A stretch of 64,000 nt of DNA. It comes from Zonotrichia leucophrys gambelii. Lineage: Eukaryota; Chordata; Aves; Passeriformes; Passerellidae. Positions 53,320 to 64,000 of the stretch are shown here, one piece after another (the first letter of the stretch is position 1; each line of letters opens with the position of its first letter). The stretch is taken from contig NC_088169.1 of assembly GCF_028769735.1 (NCBI RefSeq), positions 38,540,729-38,604,728 of the forward strand. Direction: 5' to 3'. The notes below the pieces were generated by a model. That model did not search any database and was not told the origin of the DNA. It saw only the letters and a list, made by a program, of their open reading frames with translations. The position numbers and the translations under genes are program-made.

Positions 53320-56300
53320 TTCAAACATGAAATTTTTTGGGTGAAATAAGGAAGAAGAACTGCAGGTTTCCTTATTGACTTGTTATATTCCTTTGACAAT
53401 TTACCTACAGCTATATGCACAAACATAATCTTATGGAATGTTGCTGAATAATAACATCCAATTTACTGCACAGTTAACCTCTCAAAGTCATTATTTTACC
53501 ATGGGTATTTTATTAAGTAGTTAGAAAATTGATCACAACAAGGATAATACAGAATCATACTGATAATTAGCACTTTGTGAGAAACCAAAGTGTTTGAGAT
53601 GTTTTTGTCCTGTGAAGCATCTTTTCTGATTTACTTGTGGAGTTATAAAGCAGAGTAATGATGCTTCAGAAGTCTATTTCATTCTTTCATTTAAGGATGA
53701 GGATTTAATTTTTAGAGGAGAGTGCTGAGAGATGAAAGGCCTGGATATTTGGGGAAATTTCTTCATATCTCAAAGTCTTGATGCCACCCATTTCCTCAGT
53801 AATCTTTGGAAAGCGCCAACTACATGAAGTTAAACACTGACAAAAATACTGTTCTTAAAAAAAATCCTTATATCTGATACTTACACAGTTGATTCACCAT
53901 TAGCTGGGGATTAAAAAAAACCTGAATGACTTTCTGCTGCGTGAATTTTCTTCCAGACTTCCTCTTTTTCCTCACACATTTAACAAATGTTACAGTAGCA
54001 GGATTTATAAGTTCATTAACAGAGGGCTTAATTGTGCCTTCATTATAACCAGCAAGAGAAACTTCTGGAAAAGTTGAGCCAGCAGTAGCTTAGTTTTTCC
54101 AGTTTCTGTACTAAGGCACATAAGTTACATGAGCTTAAACACTCAGTTAAATGTTATCAGTATTATTAATGCTAAAACTGAAACATGTGTCGATACAATC
54201 TCCATTTCATTCCAGATGGGACCTTTAATCCTGAGATCCCTCCCAAAGCAAGAAGAATGTCAGGTCTTAATTAACTCACAGGAATGTTACAAGTCTCCAG
54301 TATTTTGCAAAATGCTTTGAAAATATCAGAAGTTTAATGTTAAATTAATGCTAACAGTCCTTATTACAATAATTATTAACTGTTTACAGTTGTAATCAGG
54401 TTGCTAAATGCCCTGCTCATTGCAAAGAGGCCGGAAAAAGTTCAATTTGTTGCATAATCAGCTATCTGCTCTTCAGTACACAAGCTAAATATAGTAGAAG
54501 ATGTCAGCTACTAAATATGTAAGACTTGACGAAACAGCTCCTCTCTAACCTCAATTCTTCCAAACAAGTGTTATCAAATTCTGCAGAATTTTAACTTTAT
54601 TTAAATATCAGTATGGAAATAAACAGGCTCAAGCCTCTGTAATTTAGATGAAAACCCTCTTTACACGAAACAGGAATGACCAGAGCAGTGCTGTCTTCCT
54701 GGAGGTTACAGGCACACAGCTGTCTGTGCTTCTGTTGCAGCTTCCAGCTTTCCCAAGGGTTATGGTTGGATGAGGTCCTTGACACTTATATCTGTCCTAG
54801 ATGTCTGTTCTAGAATAGATGAATTGGTGCTGCCAGGATTGCTGTGGACAGCGGCAATGCCAGGATCCCTGGGGACAGCTGAGCAGCTGAGAAAACTTGG
54901 GTCAGAATCATCCTCCATCAGCTTGGAGGAGCTTTGAAGAAGAGTCACAGTCTGGAACTATTTACAGCAGGAGGAGATACAAAATAGGATGGGAAGAGAA
55001 AGACAAGCTGTGGCTTCCGGCTGAACAATAAATAGTTCTGCATTTCCAAAACCAAAGGTGGGAGAAGCAGAAAGGGAACACTCCATCTGGCTTGAAGCAG
55101 TTGGGAGAGCTGATGGGAAAGAAGGACTTTCTGTTATTTATCAGACTCTTACTGAAAAATGCAAATGAAGGGTTTCTCCAGCAGTGAAAAAAGCCAACAG
55201 CTTCTTAAGAATCCATGTGTTACATGTTAAGGAGGGGAGACCTGATATTCCCTCAGACCAATAAGAGATTTTGTTTTGAATCAGTTTTATACAAAGAGAG
55301 AAAAACGAGAACATTTTAGCCTAGTGCACGGAGCTGGCAGATATGAATGGACTATTAACCTTTTGTTTATTTGTTTGCATAGGTTTGGATTTGCCTATTG
55401 TGAATTCAGATTCAGCATAGTATCCTCATTATTCTTGGAGAATGACATTAAAGTGTCAGATGACACCTGCAAATGAAGGTGAATATTTTTGGAATTGCTC
55501 ATGTTTCTTTGTCCTTCATCTGATAGTGAGGAGGGTAATAGTGAATAACTCTAGTTGGGTTGGAATTAATTTTGCCTGAATTCAGACACTAAAAATCTAG
55601 ACATGTGCAGAAGGACCACTCAGGCAGAGGTAAAAGGTCTCAATCACACTTCTTCCTGGATTTAGTTCAAGACATAAATATTATCTGCATGTACCCAGAC
55701 GAAAGAAAAAAAGAGTAGGCTGTTTCCAGACCTTAAAGCAATACTAAAAAGATCTGTAACTTAAGATAAAACTTAACTCTGAAGAAAGCAAACCTTGCCA
55801 AGAAATGCAGGTATGATTAACTGCAGTAACAGTGATCTAATGGACAATTATCAGACTCAAATAAGGAAAATTATTAGAAAAGTGCAGTGCTCATACTAAC
55901 CATTTTAAGGTTTTTATATAGGGTTATCACCAATAGGAGATGTATATAAGAAATTGTAGGCATAGCTGACAGTCCCTCCTACAGTTCAATTTTCCTGACA
56001 CATTCCTTTAGAAGATTCTGTTTCCAGTTACTTAAAATGTTACCAAAGATTAACCAAAGTTCTGGATTACTTTTTTCTCCAGGTTGTGAATTTGTAGGGG
56101 TTTTTTTACAAGATTTAATGTAAGAATGACCCTAGGGATAAGCTCTTTGTCTTTTATTAAAATTATATTTGTGAAGAGTTAATAATGTTCCTACACTGTC
56201 AAGAAAAACCTTCAAGTTTGCTGGCAGAGTGTGTTTTCTGTCCCATAAGGATCTATACAAATTTAAACATTTAGAAAATTATCAAACATGCTTAGTTTGG

Positions 56301-57480
56301 TAGTAAGGCAATCAAATTTTATCCCTTCAGTGGCTGAAGTTTTTACCTGTACAATGCATTGGATAGATGGATCTACAGCATTCTCTGCATCCCACAAAAT
56401 GAGTGTTGTGGCTTCTCTATAGAAACACATTGAGAACCCAAAACAAGCACTGTGATGCTTTTATGAAAAGTACTCTCTGGCTAGCACTCCAGACATGTTT
56501 CAATAGTCTCTCACATTAACTTTTATGAAGCTGGCCCCAATACCTGCATGTCATAGGCTGCAAAACTGTAACAATTTTGAAATACCATAATCTGATTTTG
56601 TCAGATTGAGCAACAAAATCAGTGGTGCCGATACCACTTTACCCCTGGATATCTATGCCTGAACAATAAAGGCCAGATTTCCCTCCAGCTTTAGGTGGCA
56701 GATTCATATCCAGCTGTGTCTGGCCTTTATATTAAGATAGGATCTCTGTCTGTGTTTCCTCCATTCCCTGCCCACAGGGTCAATTTCTGTAAAAGAAAGG
56801 GCAGGGTAGGAACCATAGGATACTCAGTAGTTTGGTGTGATGATTGGGAAACAGAACTGGGAGCTTCTCTGAATCATTATCTGTTTCATGTCCCTGCATG
56901 CACAAATAGACTCTGAAACCTCTTCCACTTTTGTCTCCTCATCTCCCTTGATTTTGGCTCTACATGCTCAAGCCACTTGTGGTGTTGCCCAGCTCTGTGA
57001 TCTGGGAGCAGTAAACTGTCCCACCCACATGAAGATGGTTGGTTGGCAGCCACAATGATCTTTAAACACAACTTAGATTTAGAAAATAAAAAATACTTTC
57101 ACACAAGAGAAGGTAGTACCGAATATGCCAGAAGTCCAAATATCCAGACAAGTATCCAATGAAACTTTCCATTGCTAGATGGCCTTGCAGTTCACTGCTG
57201 TATCTCCCAGAGTGTCGAGTTTGGGAGAGGGATTGAGGCTCTTTCCACACAACAGCTGAATAATGAAAGCACTCTGATGAAATTGGGCACCTTGCAGGGG
57301 ATCTTCAGACATCTGAAACTGAAGTTGACATGACTTACACCTTACGGACAGAGAGAGAGAATGGCCTTTACAAGTGAAGCAAGCCAAAGGAAAAATATAG
57401 GAACACAGAAGCAGTTTTGTCAACCAGCACATATCTTTTAAAGGTAAATATGGAAAAGCATTAATTGTAAGGACTTAAAT
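53320..57480. other. Noncoding, nothing recognised
   Basis: About 4.2 kb of AT-rich sequence, with a somewhat GC-richer patch at 54640-54960. No gene or repeat family was identified. Confidence 0.5.
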
Positions 57481-57879
57481 AGCACGGTTGCCTGTCTCAA
57501 ACACTGTTAAGGCCACAGAAGGAGTTTGCCATGAGATAAGCAGAGAATGGAGCAACAGGGTGGCTTAGCTCCAGGCCTGGTGGAGGCGAGATCTGGTTAG
57601 CTCATCCTGGTTAACATATCTGGACAAAAAATTCCACTGTGGCAAAGTATGTAAAGAAGCAACAGCTCATACACATATCACTGATGAAGTTATGGGGCAG
57701 ATAGATGACATCTGCCACCACCAGTGACCACCAAAGCCACCCAGAATATGCTTCTGTGGATACCTGGAACTCAGATTCTGTTAAACCACAGCAAGAAATT
57801 GATACAAGAAACAACATGGTATTGTCCAGGTACATATATAGTATTGTCCAAGTATTGACCCAGACTTAGGGGAGGCTCA

Positions 57880-58508
57880 CAAAGCTTGTGGAGAAGAATC
57901 TATCACTGGCAATGGACACAAAGAATTCAGAATTTATGGGCCACAAGGAAAGCCAACTCAATAACTGTGCTAAAATCAGTTCTTATGGATAAAAGGTAAT
58001 ACTGGGGGAAGATTGTGACCAGTGACTCACAGCCTATCAACCCAAGAAACGACCCAAAAGAAGAGAAGACTGAGTGTGTGGACTAATTAGCATTAGAATA
58101 AGAGAATTAGCATTAGAAGTGAGGGAATCATTAACCAAGTAGAATAAAAGAACTATGCACCCAATGAGCATTAGTTCCTCTGTTTCCTAAATCATATAAA
58201 ATGTGAAAAATTTTGAATGACATCGGGTGGCCCAGCACCAAGAAGCCCAGGGTGAAGAAGAACCAATGGGATGCTGCTGGATCCACAGGTGGCAATTTTT
58301 TCCTTCTTCTCCTTCTCCTTCTCCTTCTCCTTCTCCTTCTCCTTCTCCTTCTCTCTCACCCCTCTCTCACCCCTCTCTTTTCTATTTCCCTCTCTCTATC
58401 TCCCATTTATTGTAAATAAGATTTATACTGTTGATTTCACCATATAGTCTTGTTTGCACCTTAATTTGGGCCATGGCATCTTTCACTATTCAGCTCTTAG
58501 CAACAATG
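57880..58508 (+). mobile_element. Probable ERV LTR (third family) containing a CT-rich microsatellite
   Basis: Promoter-like CATATAAAATGTG at about 58194, a following GACATCGGGTGGCCCAGCACC block, GGATCCACAGGTGGCAATTTT, a CT-rich microsatellite, and TTGTAAATAAGATTTATACTG then GCACCTTAATTTGGGCC resemble the U3/R/U5 layout of a songbird LTR recalled from memory. The right end is near 58508 and the left end is uncertain. The preceding 57500-57880 may be attached retroviral sequence, but I could not identify a gene in it. Confidence 0.5.
58302..58352. repeat. (CCTTCT)n hexanucleotide microsatellite
   Basis: About eight CCTTCT units, with one 3-bp interruption near the start, followed by CTCTCACCCCTCTCTCACCC. 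It lies inside the probable LTR. It produces Leu-rich and Pro/Ser-rich open frames that are not genes. Confidence 0.9.
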
Positions 58509-58509
58509 T

Positions 58510-60025
58510 CTGCCTTGTTTGCTTGTAGATATTTCCAGGGCACCCTGTGGGATCAGCACAAAGCAGCAGCAGAGAATTATAATCATTCTGTTAACACAGC
58601 TTTGCAACTACGGTGTAGCATACATGAAAAAGACTTTACACATTTCCAGAATTCAGCAGACAAAATGTGCAGCTGTACTCACTAATCAGTGGAGACACAT
58701 CAGCCATTTGGCAGGAGTTACTGGTAGCAGGTATTGTTCATACTAGCCCTAGATAGCCCTAGATACTAGCACTAGTCCACTGAAGAGCAAGTGTAAATAA
58801 TGAAGAAAAGAAGAGAAAAAAGAAAAAAAAGAGAATTTGACTAACAGCTTTAATGTCTAAATAAAGTGGTTAGGAGATTGATTTTTTTTCTTCCCCAGAC
58901 AAATGAATTTTACAAAATCAAGAAGGTAGCAAACACCATTAAATTTATCACAGGTTTCATCTCTTCATTGTGAGATGCTTCTTGGAAAGTCCAGATTCTA
59001 TATACTTTCATCAGAGGGACCATTCACATGCTGAAATCAGACTGTGCCACTCTGCAATAAATTCGTCTGGCACCTGTATGTTCCTGAGCCATGAACTGCA
59101 TTTGAGAGTGACTGAACTTTGGCTGCCTGATAACCTCCACACAATATCAAAAATGAGAAAAGTAGAAATTTTATGGAGCTACTTATAAGCTTATCTCCTC
59201 CAGAAAGCCTCACTTTCTAAGTCAGTCAGTGGCAGAAGTCAGTCCAAACCTGACAGTGACACTATTCTTGTAGAATAGTGTGTGCTAATGCATCTAGGAG
59301 CAAAGAGAAAGTAATGTCAAACTCCAGTATGTGCTAGCAAAAAGAAATCCAAACAAGAAAATAAGCTGTAGTTTTCTTTTCACTTGAAGTTCTATTTATT
59401 CTGCTAAATCATTGAGTTACAACTAGAAAATCAGAGTAAGCTCTTGTTCTCTCTCCTCCAAGTCAAAGGGTAATCCTGAACATGCCTCAAAAGCTGGCAA
59501 TTTGAAGAAAAACCCAGACATCTCACTGAGCACAGTGTTTAAAACCCACATATCCATCTCTGTAGCAAAGTGCTTTGTCCCTTTCCTCCCATTAGCTGAC
59601 CCTTGAACGTTGTTTTGAACCGTGGTACTCCACCCTTAAGGCCAACATGGAGCTGTGTGTTACTCTTCCATGCCTACTACATCTTCCTTTCTCTCTCACT
59701 AGACTGGTCTAATAAGCTCTTTTCTTTCTTTCCTTCTCTGTGTTGCTAAGACTTGGCACTTTGCAATTCTCATTTTTTCCAGTCCTTTGATTTACCTCCC
59801 TTGCTCCACTGCTGGGTTTTTGTGCTGAGTGTCAGCCCTAGTTCAACTTCATCTCTTACCTACCCATTGAGTTTGTTTCTGGACCTGATCTCTATTTCCC
59901 GCATGGCACATTTTTTATAACACAAAAATATTTTATTTCACCTAATTTAAATTTTGACAACTGTTCAAAATTTTGAAGACAGCAGGTTCCTATAAGTGTT
60001 GCCTGTTAGGTGGGGAAACAGGCAA
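58510..60025. other. Noncoding, nothing recognised
   Basis: AT-rich sequence with a short TAGCCCTAGA duplication at about 58744-58763 and an A/G-rich run near 58800-58832. No gene recognised. Confidence 0.5.
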
Positions 60026-60027
60026 TC

Positions 60028-60160
60028 CATGTGCAGAAAAGAGAGTTTGTTTCTTTATAATCCAAGTGCCAAATTAGTTAAATTCTCATCTAATACATGT
60101 GCAGAGAAGAGCGTTTGTTTCTTTAGTATCCAAGTGCCAGATTAGCTAAGTTCTCATATA
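60028..60160. repeat. Two-copy 68-bp tandem duplication
   Basis: The segment starting CATGTGCAGAAAAGAG at 60028 recurs at 60096 as CATGTGCAGAGAAGAG. Both copies share GTTTGTTTCTTTA, ATCCAAGTGCCA and ATTCTCAT-like blocks, with about ten differences. Confidence 0.85.
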
Positions 60161-60164
60161 GGAG

Positions 60165-62255
60165 ATTCCCTAGCCATTTTAAAGGAAATTTTGACTCCTG
60201 CTGTTGTATTTGGAAACCAAACAAGCCTGAGAAACTAAAAAGACTTCAGTAGAAATGTAGAACAAGCAAATGTAAATGTCTGTAGCAGTTTTCTGTTGTT
60301 TCACTCTACTGAAGTTTTAGGAAGAAGGTCAATATAGATCATAAATTGATAAAAAATAAGCAAGTATAAATACATTATAATTAGATAATTAACCATACAA
60401 AATTTAAGATATTTTAGTTTTAACAATGACGTCCTATCCCTTAAATCTCCCAGTTCAAGAGAGGAGAATAATTTTAACTTCCATGGGTGTTTTGCACTAA
60501 AGTAACTTGTACCACTTTATGCTTGCACAGTGCCTCATGCAACAGAATTCTGCTGTGCCTGGACACTAAAATAAGAAATAAAATGACTATGCATCAATAA
60601 TTCCACAAAAAATAAAAATGGAGAGCAGTAATTTACAGTACTGCATTTATAATCTCCTCCTGTTTCACATCACTACTGGAAGTGAAAAAGGTGAGGTTGA
60701 ACCTGGAACTCTGATCCTCAAAGAACAGCACTGCCATTCTTCATTCAAAAGCTTTATCAGAGACAGGAAGGGAGCAATTGAGTAAGACAGTTTTCATCAC
60801 ATGCTGCTTCACCAAACAGGCTTTTGACATAGTCATATTTTGTGTTCCCCAAAATAGCACTTCAGCATGCTTCAGTTTATGAACTTGTTTTTTTTAACTC
60901 CTTTGAATTTAATTAGGCTATTCATCAGTTTGGTAAATGCAAAGAACCTTTTAAAAGGAGAACAGTGATTGATTTTTAAAGTGCTATAATCACTCCATCT
61001 AGCTATAAAAAATACTTTACAACATATTTCAAAGTATATTAATATTCAAATTTTAAAATACAACATCTTCTGTCCTCATTTTAATATATAACCAAGAAGC
61101 TATCATAATATCACTAGGTGAAACTCTTTACCCAGCAAAACTGCTGCATAAAGCTCCCATTAACATCTATTCTTCATGTGAATCCTGATGACACAGGAAG
61201 AAATTTTGGGAGTCAAATAAAGTTTGTCCTCCACAGAGTCTGGATCTGGGTCTGAATGGACTCACATGCAAACTAAAGGTGTATGACTATACCAGCACAT
61301 CTCCCACTAGCACAAACTGCCATTATCTGCACCCAAATAACAGTTTGGGAGGGATCTCAAGCATTTATGTGTGTGATTGCACTGAACAATGTTGAAAAAA
61401 ACTGCAGAAAGATGCAAGTCCAGAACTGGCTAATTTGCAAGCAACCCTAAGGAATCTTGTGCGATTTAAATCTCTTGTTTTGCAGAATCTGGCACCAAAT
61501 TGCATCAGAAAAATACTTTATATACTGCAGCATTTGTCACTTAGTCAGTGAGCCCCAGGGAGGGAATTCATCCCCGACATATGTGCGCTCTAAATGTTTT
61601 CAGCCATAGATGGTGTCAGAGACATGTCCCTACTGCAGACACAGAGGTTATTGCCTCAGAGAGAGAGAGTTACTATTCAGATGATCAGTGTGATGGTTTG
61701 CAGTGTGATGGTTTGCAACTTTTACAATCTTGGCAAGGCCCAAAGCCAGCAGCTCAATCATCAGAAGCACTGCCTGTGTGAAAAGGCTGACTGACCTCTG
61801 GGTGTATTGCCACCACCACAAATCTGACTGCTGAGACCTCTGATCAATACCATGAGTAAAGCTGTGCTGTGTGAAATGCCTGTAACCCTGCCTGGGGCTG
61901 GCCAGCTCTGGAGAGAGAAGTAATACTTGCACTCCCTGTGAGGCTTCTCCTCTGCAACCAGCAAATGCTGTCATGTAGTGAAAGGAAAGGCAGTGGGACA
62001 CCTTCAGTCTCTCATTTCTATACAGCAAATACTTCACAACACTCCTGCATCCCTTTTCTGCACCAACCTGAGTCATTTACTTCACTGTCTCTTCCTTCAG
62101 CTGTCTGTCCTCCTCATTTATCCCTCTGCACAGGATCAGCTCTTTTTCATCTATCAAAAGTGTCATCCTGCACTTTTCCTAAGTATTTTTCTCTTGCTTT
62201 GTCATTAGTAGCATTTCTTGTCCATGTGTCCCTTCATATTACTTTGTTGCGGTTT
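60165..62255. other. Noncoding, nothing recognised
   Basis: AT-rich to about 61.5 kb. A small duplication GTGTGATGGTTTGCA occurs twice at 61688-61720. Overlapping frames of 66-142 codons at 61.5-62.1 kb exist on both strands without recognisable similarity. Confidence 0.5.
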
Positions 62256-62258
62256 CTT

Positions 62259-62310
62259 ACCTTGCCTTGCCTTGCCTTGCCTCGCCTTGCCTCACCTCGC
62301 CTTGCCTTCC
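62259..62310. repeat. (CCTTG)n pentanucleotide microsatellite
   Basis: CCTTG units with CTCGC/CTCAC variants, decaying to ACCTTACCTTAAC-like sequence up to about 62365. The open frames across it are artefacts. Confidence 0.9.
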
Positions 62311-62369
62311 TTTTACCTTACCTTAACTTTGCTTTTATTTTCCCTTAACCTTGCTTTACCTTCCCTTTG

Positions 62370-64000
62370 TTCCATCTTGGCTGGAGAACACACTGGCAGA
62401 CTTGATCCCATTCCAGCCACAGTCCATAGCCCACTGAAATCCTGCATGAGCCATGAGGAGAGTGCAGTGATGTGGTGCACATCAGCAATCTGCCATACCA
62501 TTAGCAAACAAGAATATATTCTACTCAGCCCATGGATATTAAAAATTTCAAAATGTGTGTGGGATTGTAATTGCCATTCCTCTCTTTTTACTGTTGGATT
62601 AAAGCATGTTAAATTGACCACTATAAAAGTATTTCAATTATGCCATTAACAGCAGAAAGAAAGCCAGTCATGAGTCACACCAGTAAATTTTAGGGAAGAC
62701 AAACAGACTCATACTGTGTGCACACAGACCTCTTCTATTGATATAATACTCGATAATCCTGAAGTGCCTGACTCAGTGCAGCACATAGAGAGGGCTCAGG
62801 AGCCTTCTAGTTCTCAGGGATGCTCTCACAGCAACTCTGACCATGCACCAGCCCTCAGAAAGGAGCCTGGGAGGAGCAAAGCACAAGGCAAGTGCCCTTC
62901 TGGCATGCAGAGCAGGAGGAGATGGTGGCACCAGCCTACGCAGGATGTTTTGCAAAAGCATCAGTGGATGATTCTAGCCTTGAGAAATGAAGCAGGCTTA
63001 TAAATCTGAGAACTGTAGCCCAAACATTTTTCTTCTAGGAGGAAACAGTGTGGAAATGGGCACAAAACTACAGCTTTTACTGAGATTTACACTCCTCTGT
63101 AACCCACCTGCAAAAGAACTGCGCTTTTGTTTGGGGAGGGAGCTTCAACTCCTTTCAGTGAAGAGCACTGAACAGCAAGTGAACTCTCTTCACTGTACTA
63201 CATTTTATCTGAAAGATTTAAATAATTCATATAATAGCTGCAAAAAAATCCCAGAAAGCAAAAGCATTTCAAAATTTACTTCCATTTGTGTACTTCAGGC
63301 TTCAGTGAAACAGCTTAAAAATACAGGGCCATTCAAGCTGAAAGAGGACAATTCTGGGGTTCTTGCACAAAATACTTTTACTCTCAGAGTAGACTGTTCT
63401 GAGTATTCCTTTTCTTCCTCAATTTAGTTGCCACAAATAGCAAACTGTCCTGCCTCCAAGCTGCATCACTTTGAGAGAACGAATGCTGCTTACAGGATTC
63501 AGGACACTACACATGCCATCAAAATATTACAATGCATTTCAAGTCTGGAGACAACACCATGGAAATATGCCCCAAGAATGCCAGAGGTAATGAAAAGCTG
63601 ATGAATAGAACATGAGGTGAAGGAGCCCTGCTCTGTTGATTTCTTCTTTTTTTTTTTTCTTCGTGGGAAAGCTGATATATTTTCCTTATTTTTTTCCCCC
63701 CAAGAATAAGTTATTTTCATTTATTGCAGTTCAGTCCCTCTGTTATGCACACTATGCCTGTAGTGGTTACAGGATGTGTAGTGCTTAAAATGGATTCTGG
63801 TTGCAAAATTAATTCCTGCTTTCATTCAGATTACAGGAAGTTTTAGCTACATTTTTTTTAATAAATGATTAACACAGATACCTTGATTAGTCTGTTAAAA
63901 TCATTGGATTCTGTTCTTACATAATAAAAAAATAATTCTTAGGGGTTGTAATTATTTTTTAAACTGTAAATTATTTCCATACATTTAATAAATTAGCCAT
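62370..64000. other. Noncoding, nothing recognised
   Basis: Contains unrecognised plus frames of 95 codons (62716-63003) and 146 codons (62987-63427). Neither has a strong start context, splice framing or similarity that I know. A poly-T/C run lies at 63640-63663 and AT-rich sequence follows to the end. Confidence 0.45.

Noticed and set aside
53069..53426. Frames rich in Phe/Trp or Lys/Pro/Asn
   Set aside because: They are translations of a T/G-rich low-complexity tract.
57480..57880. Retroviral internal gene upstream of the probable LTR
   Set aside because: No gag, pol or env motif could be read. Only the position suggests it.
58213..58419. Leu-rich and Ser/Pro-rich frames
   Set aside because: They are generated by the CCTTCT microsatellite.
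61938..62649. Plus-strand frames of 136 and 143 codons
   Set aside because: They read across the CCTTG microsatellite (LALPCLALP-type repeats) with no domain.
30650..64000. FGF14 coding exon 1a or 1b
   Set aside because: Searched by eye because of recalled synteny. No N-terminal FGF14 sequence was recognised in any frame, so FGF14 is not annotated here.

Overview
The window is nuclear DNA of a bird, most likely a songbird (passerine). It has the split exons of a vertebrate gene, several 3' ends of the avian LINE CR1 with the (ATTCTATG)-type tail, and LTR copies of families I recognise from memory as abundant in passerines. The species cannot be fixed from sequence alone.

Positions 1-17188 (minus strand) hold the 5' third of TPP2, tripeptidyl peptidase II, a giant cytosolic subtilisin-family exopeptidase. 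Eleven coding exons (the eleventh cut by the window edge) join with consistent phases into 433 codons and all but one of the introns examined end in GT/AG. The catalytic Asp (D43), catalytic His (H263) and oxyanion Asn (N361) are present. The catalytic Ser lies beyond the left edge. The introns carry CR1 fragments, one solo LTR antisense to the gene, and A/C-rich tracts. A CpG-island promoter with two CCAAT boxes and GC boxes covers exon 1 (about 16.6-17.6 kb).

Positions 17.6-29.6 kb are intergenic. They hold CR1 copies, an unrecognised 133-codon minus-strand reading frame broken by one TGA (20185-20586), and a truncated inverted LTR abutting a seven-unit tandem array of 154-198 bp units that contain telomere-like TTAGGG/CCCTAA words (about 23635-24885). 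That array is the most unusual structure in the window.

Positions 29.69-30.65 kb are a second strong CpG island with no recognised coding sequence. A good plus-strand splice donor sits at 30134, so it looks like a promoter and first exon. From recalled human 13q33 synteny, FGF14 lies head-to-head with TPP2, so this could be a distal FGF14 promoter or a lncRNA promoter. No FGF14 coding exon was recognised.

Positions 30.65-64 kb are AT-rich noncoding DNA (intergenic or long intron) with CR1 fragments, three more LTRs, microsatellites and two GC-richer short open frames of unknown meaning. No tRNA, rRNA, CRISPR or prokaryotic-type features were seen, and most open reading frames here are chance frames in noncoding DNA.
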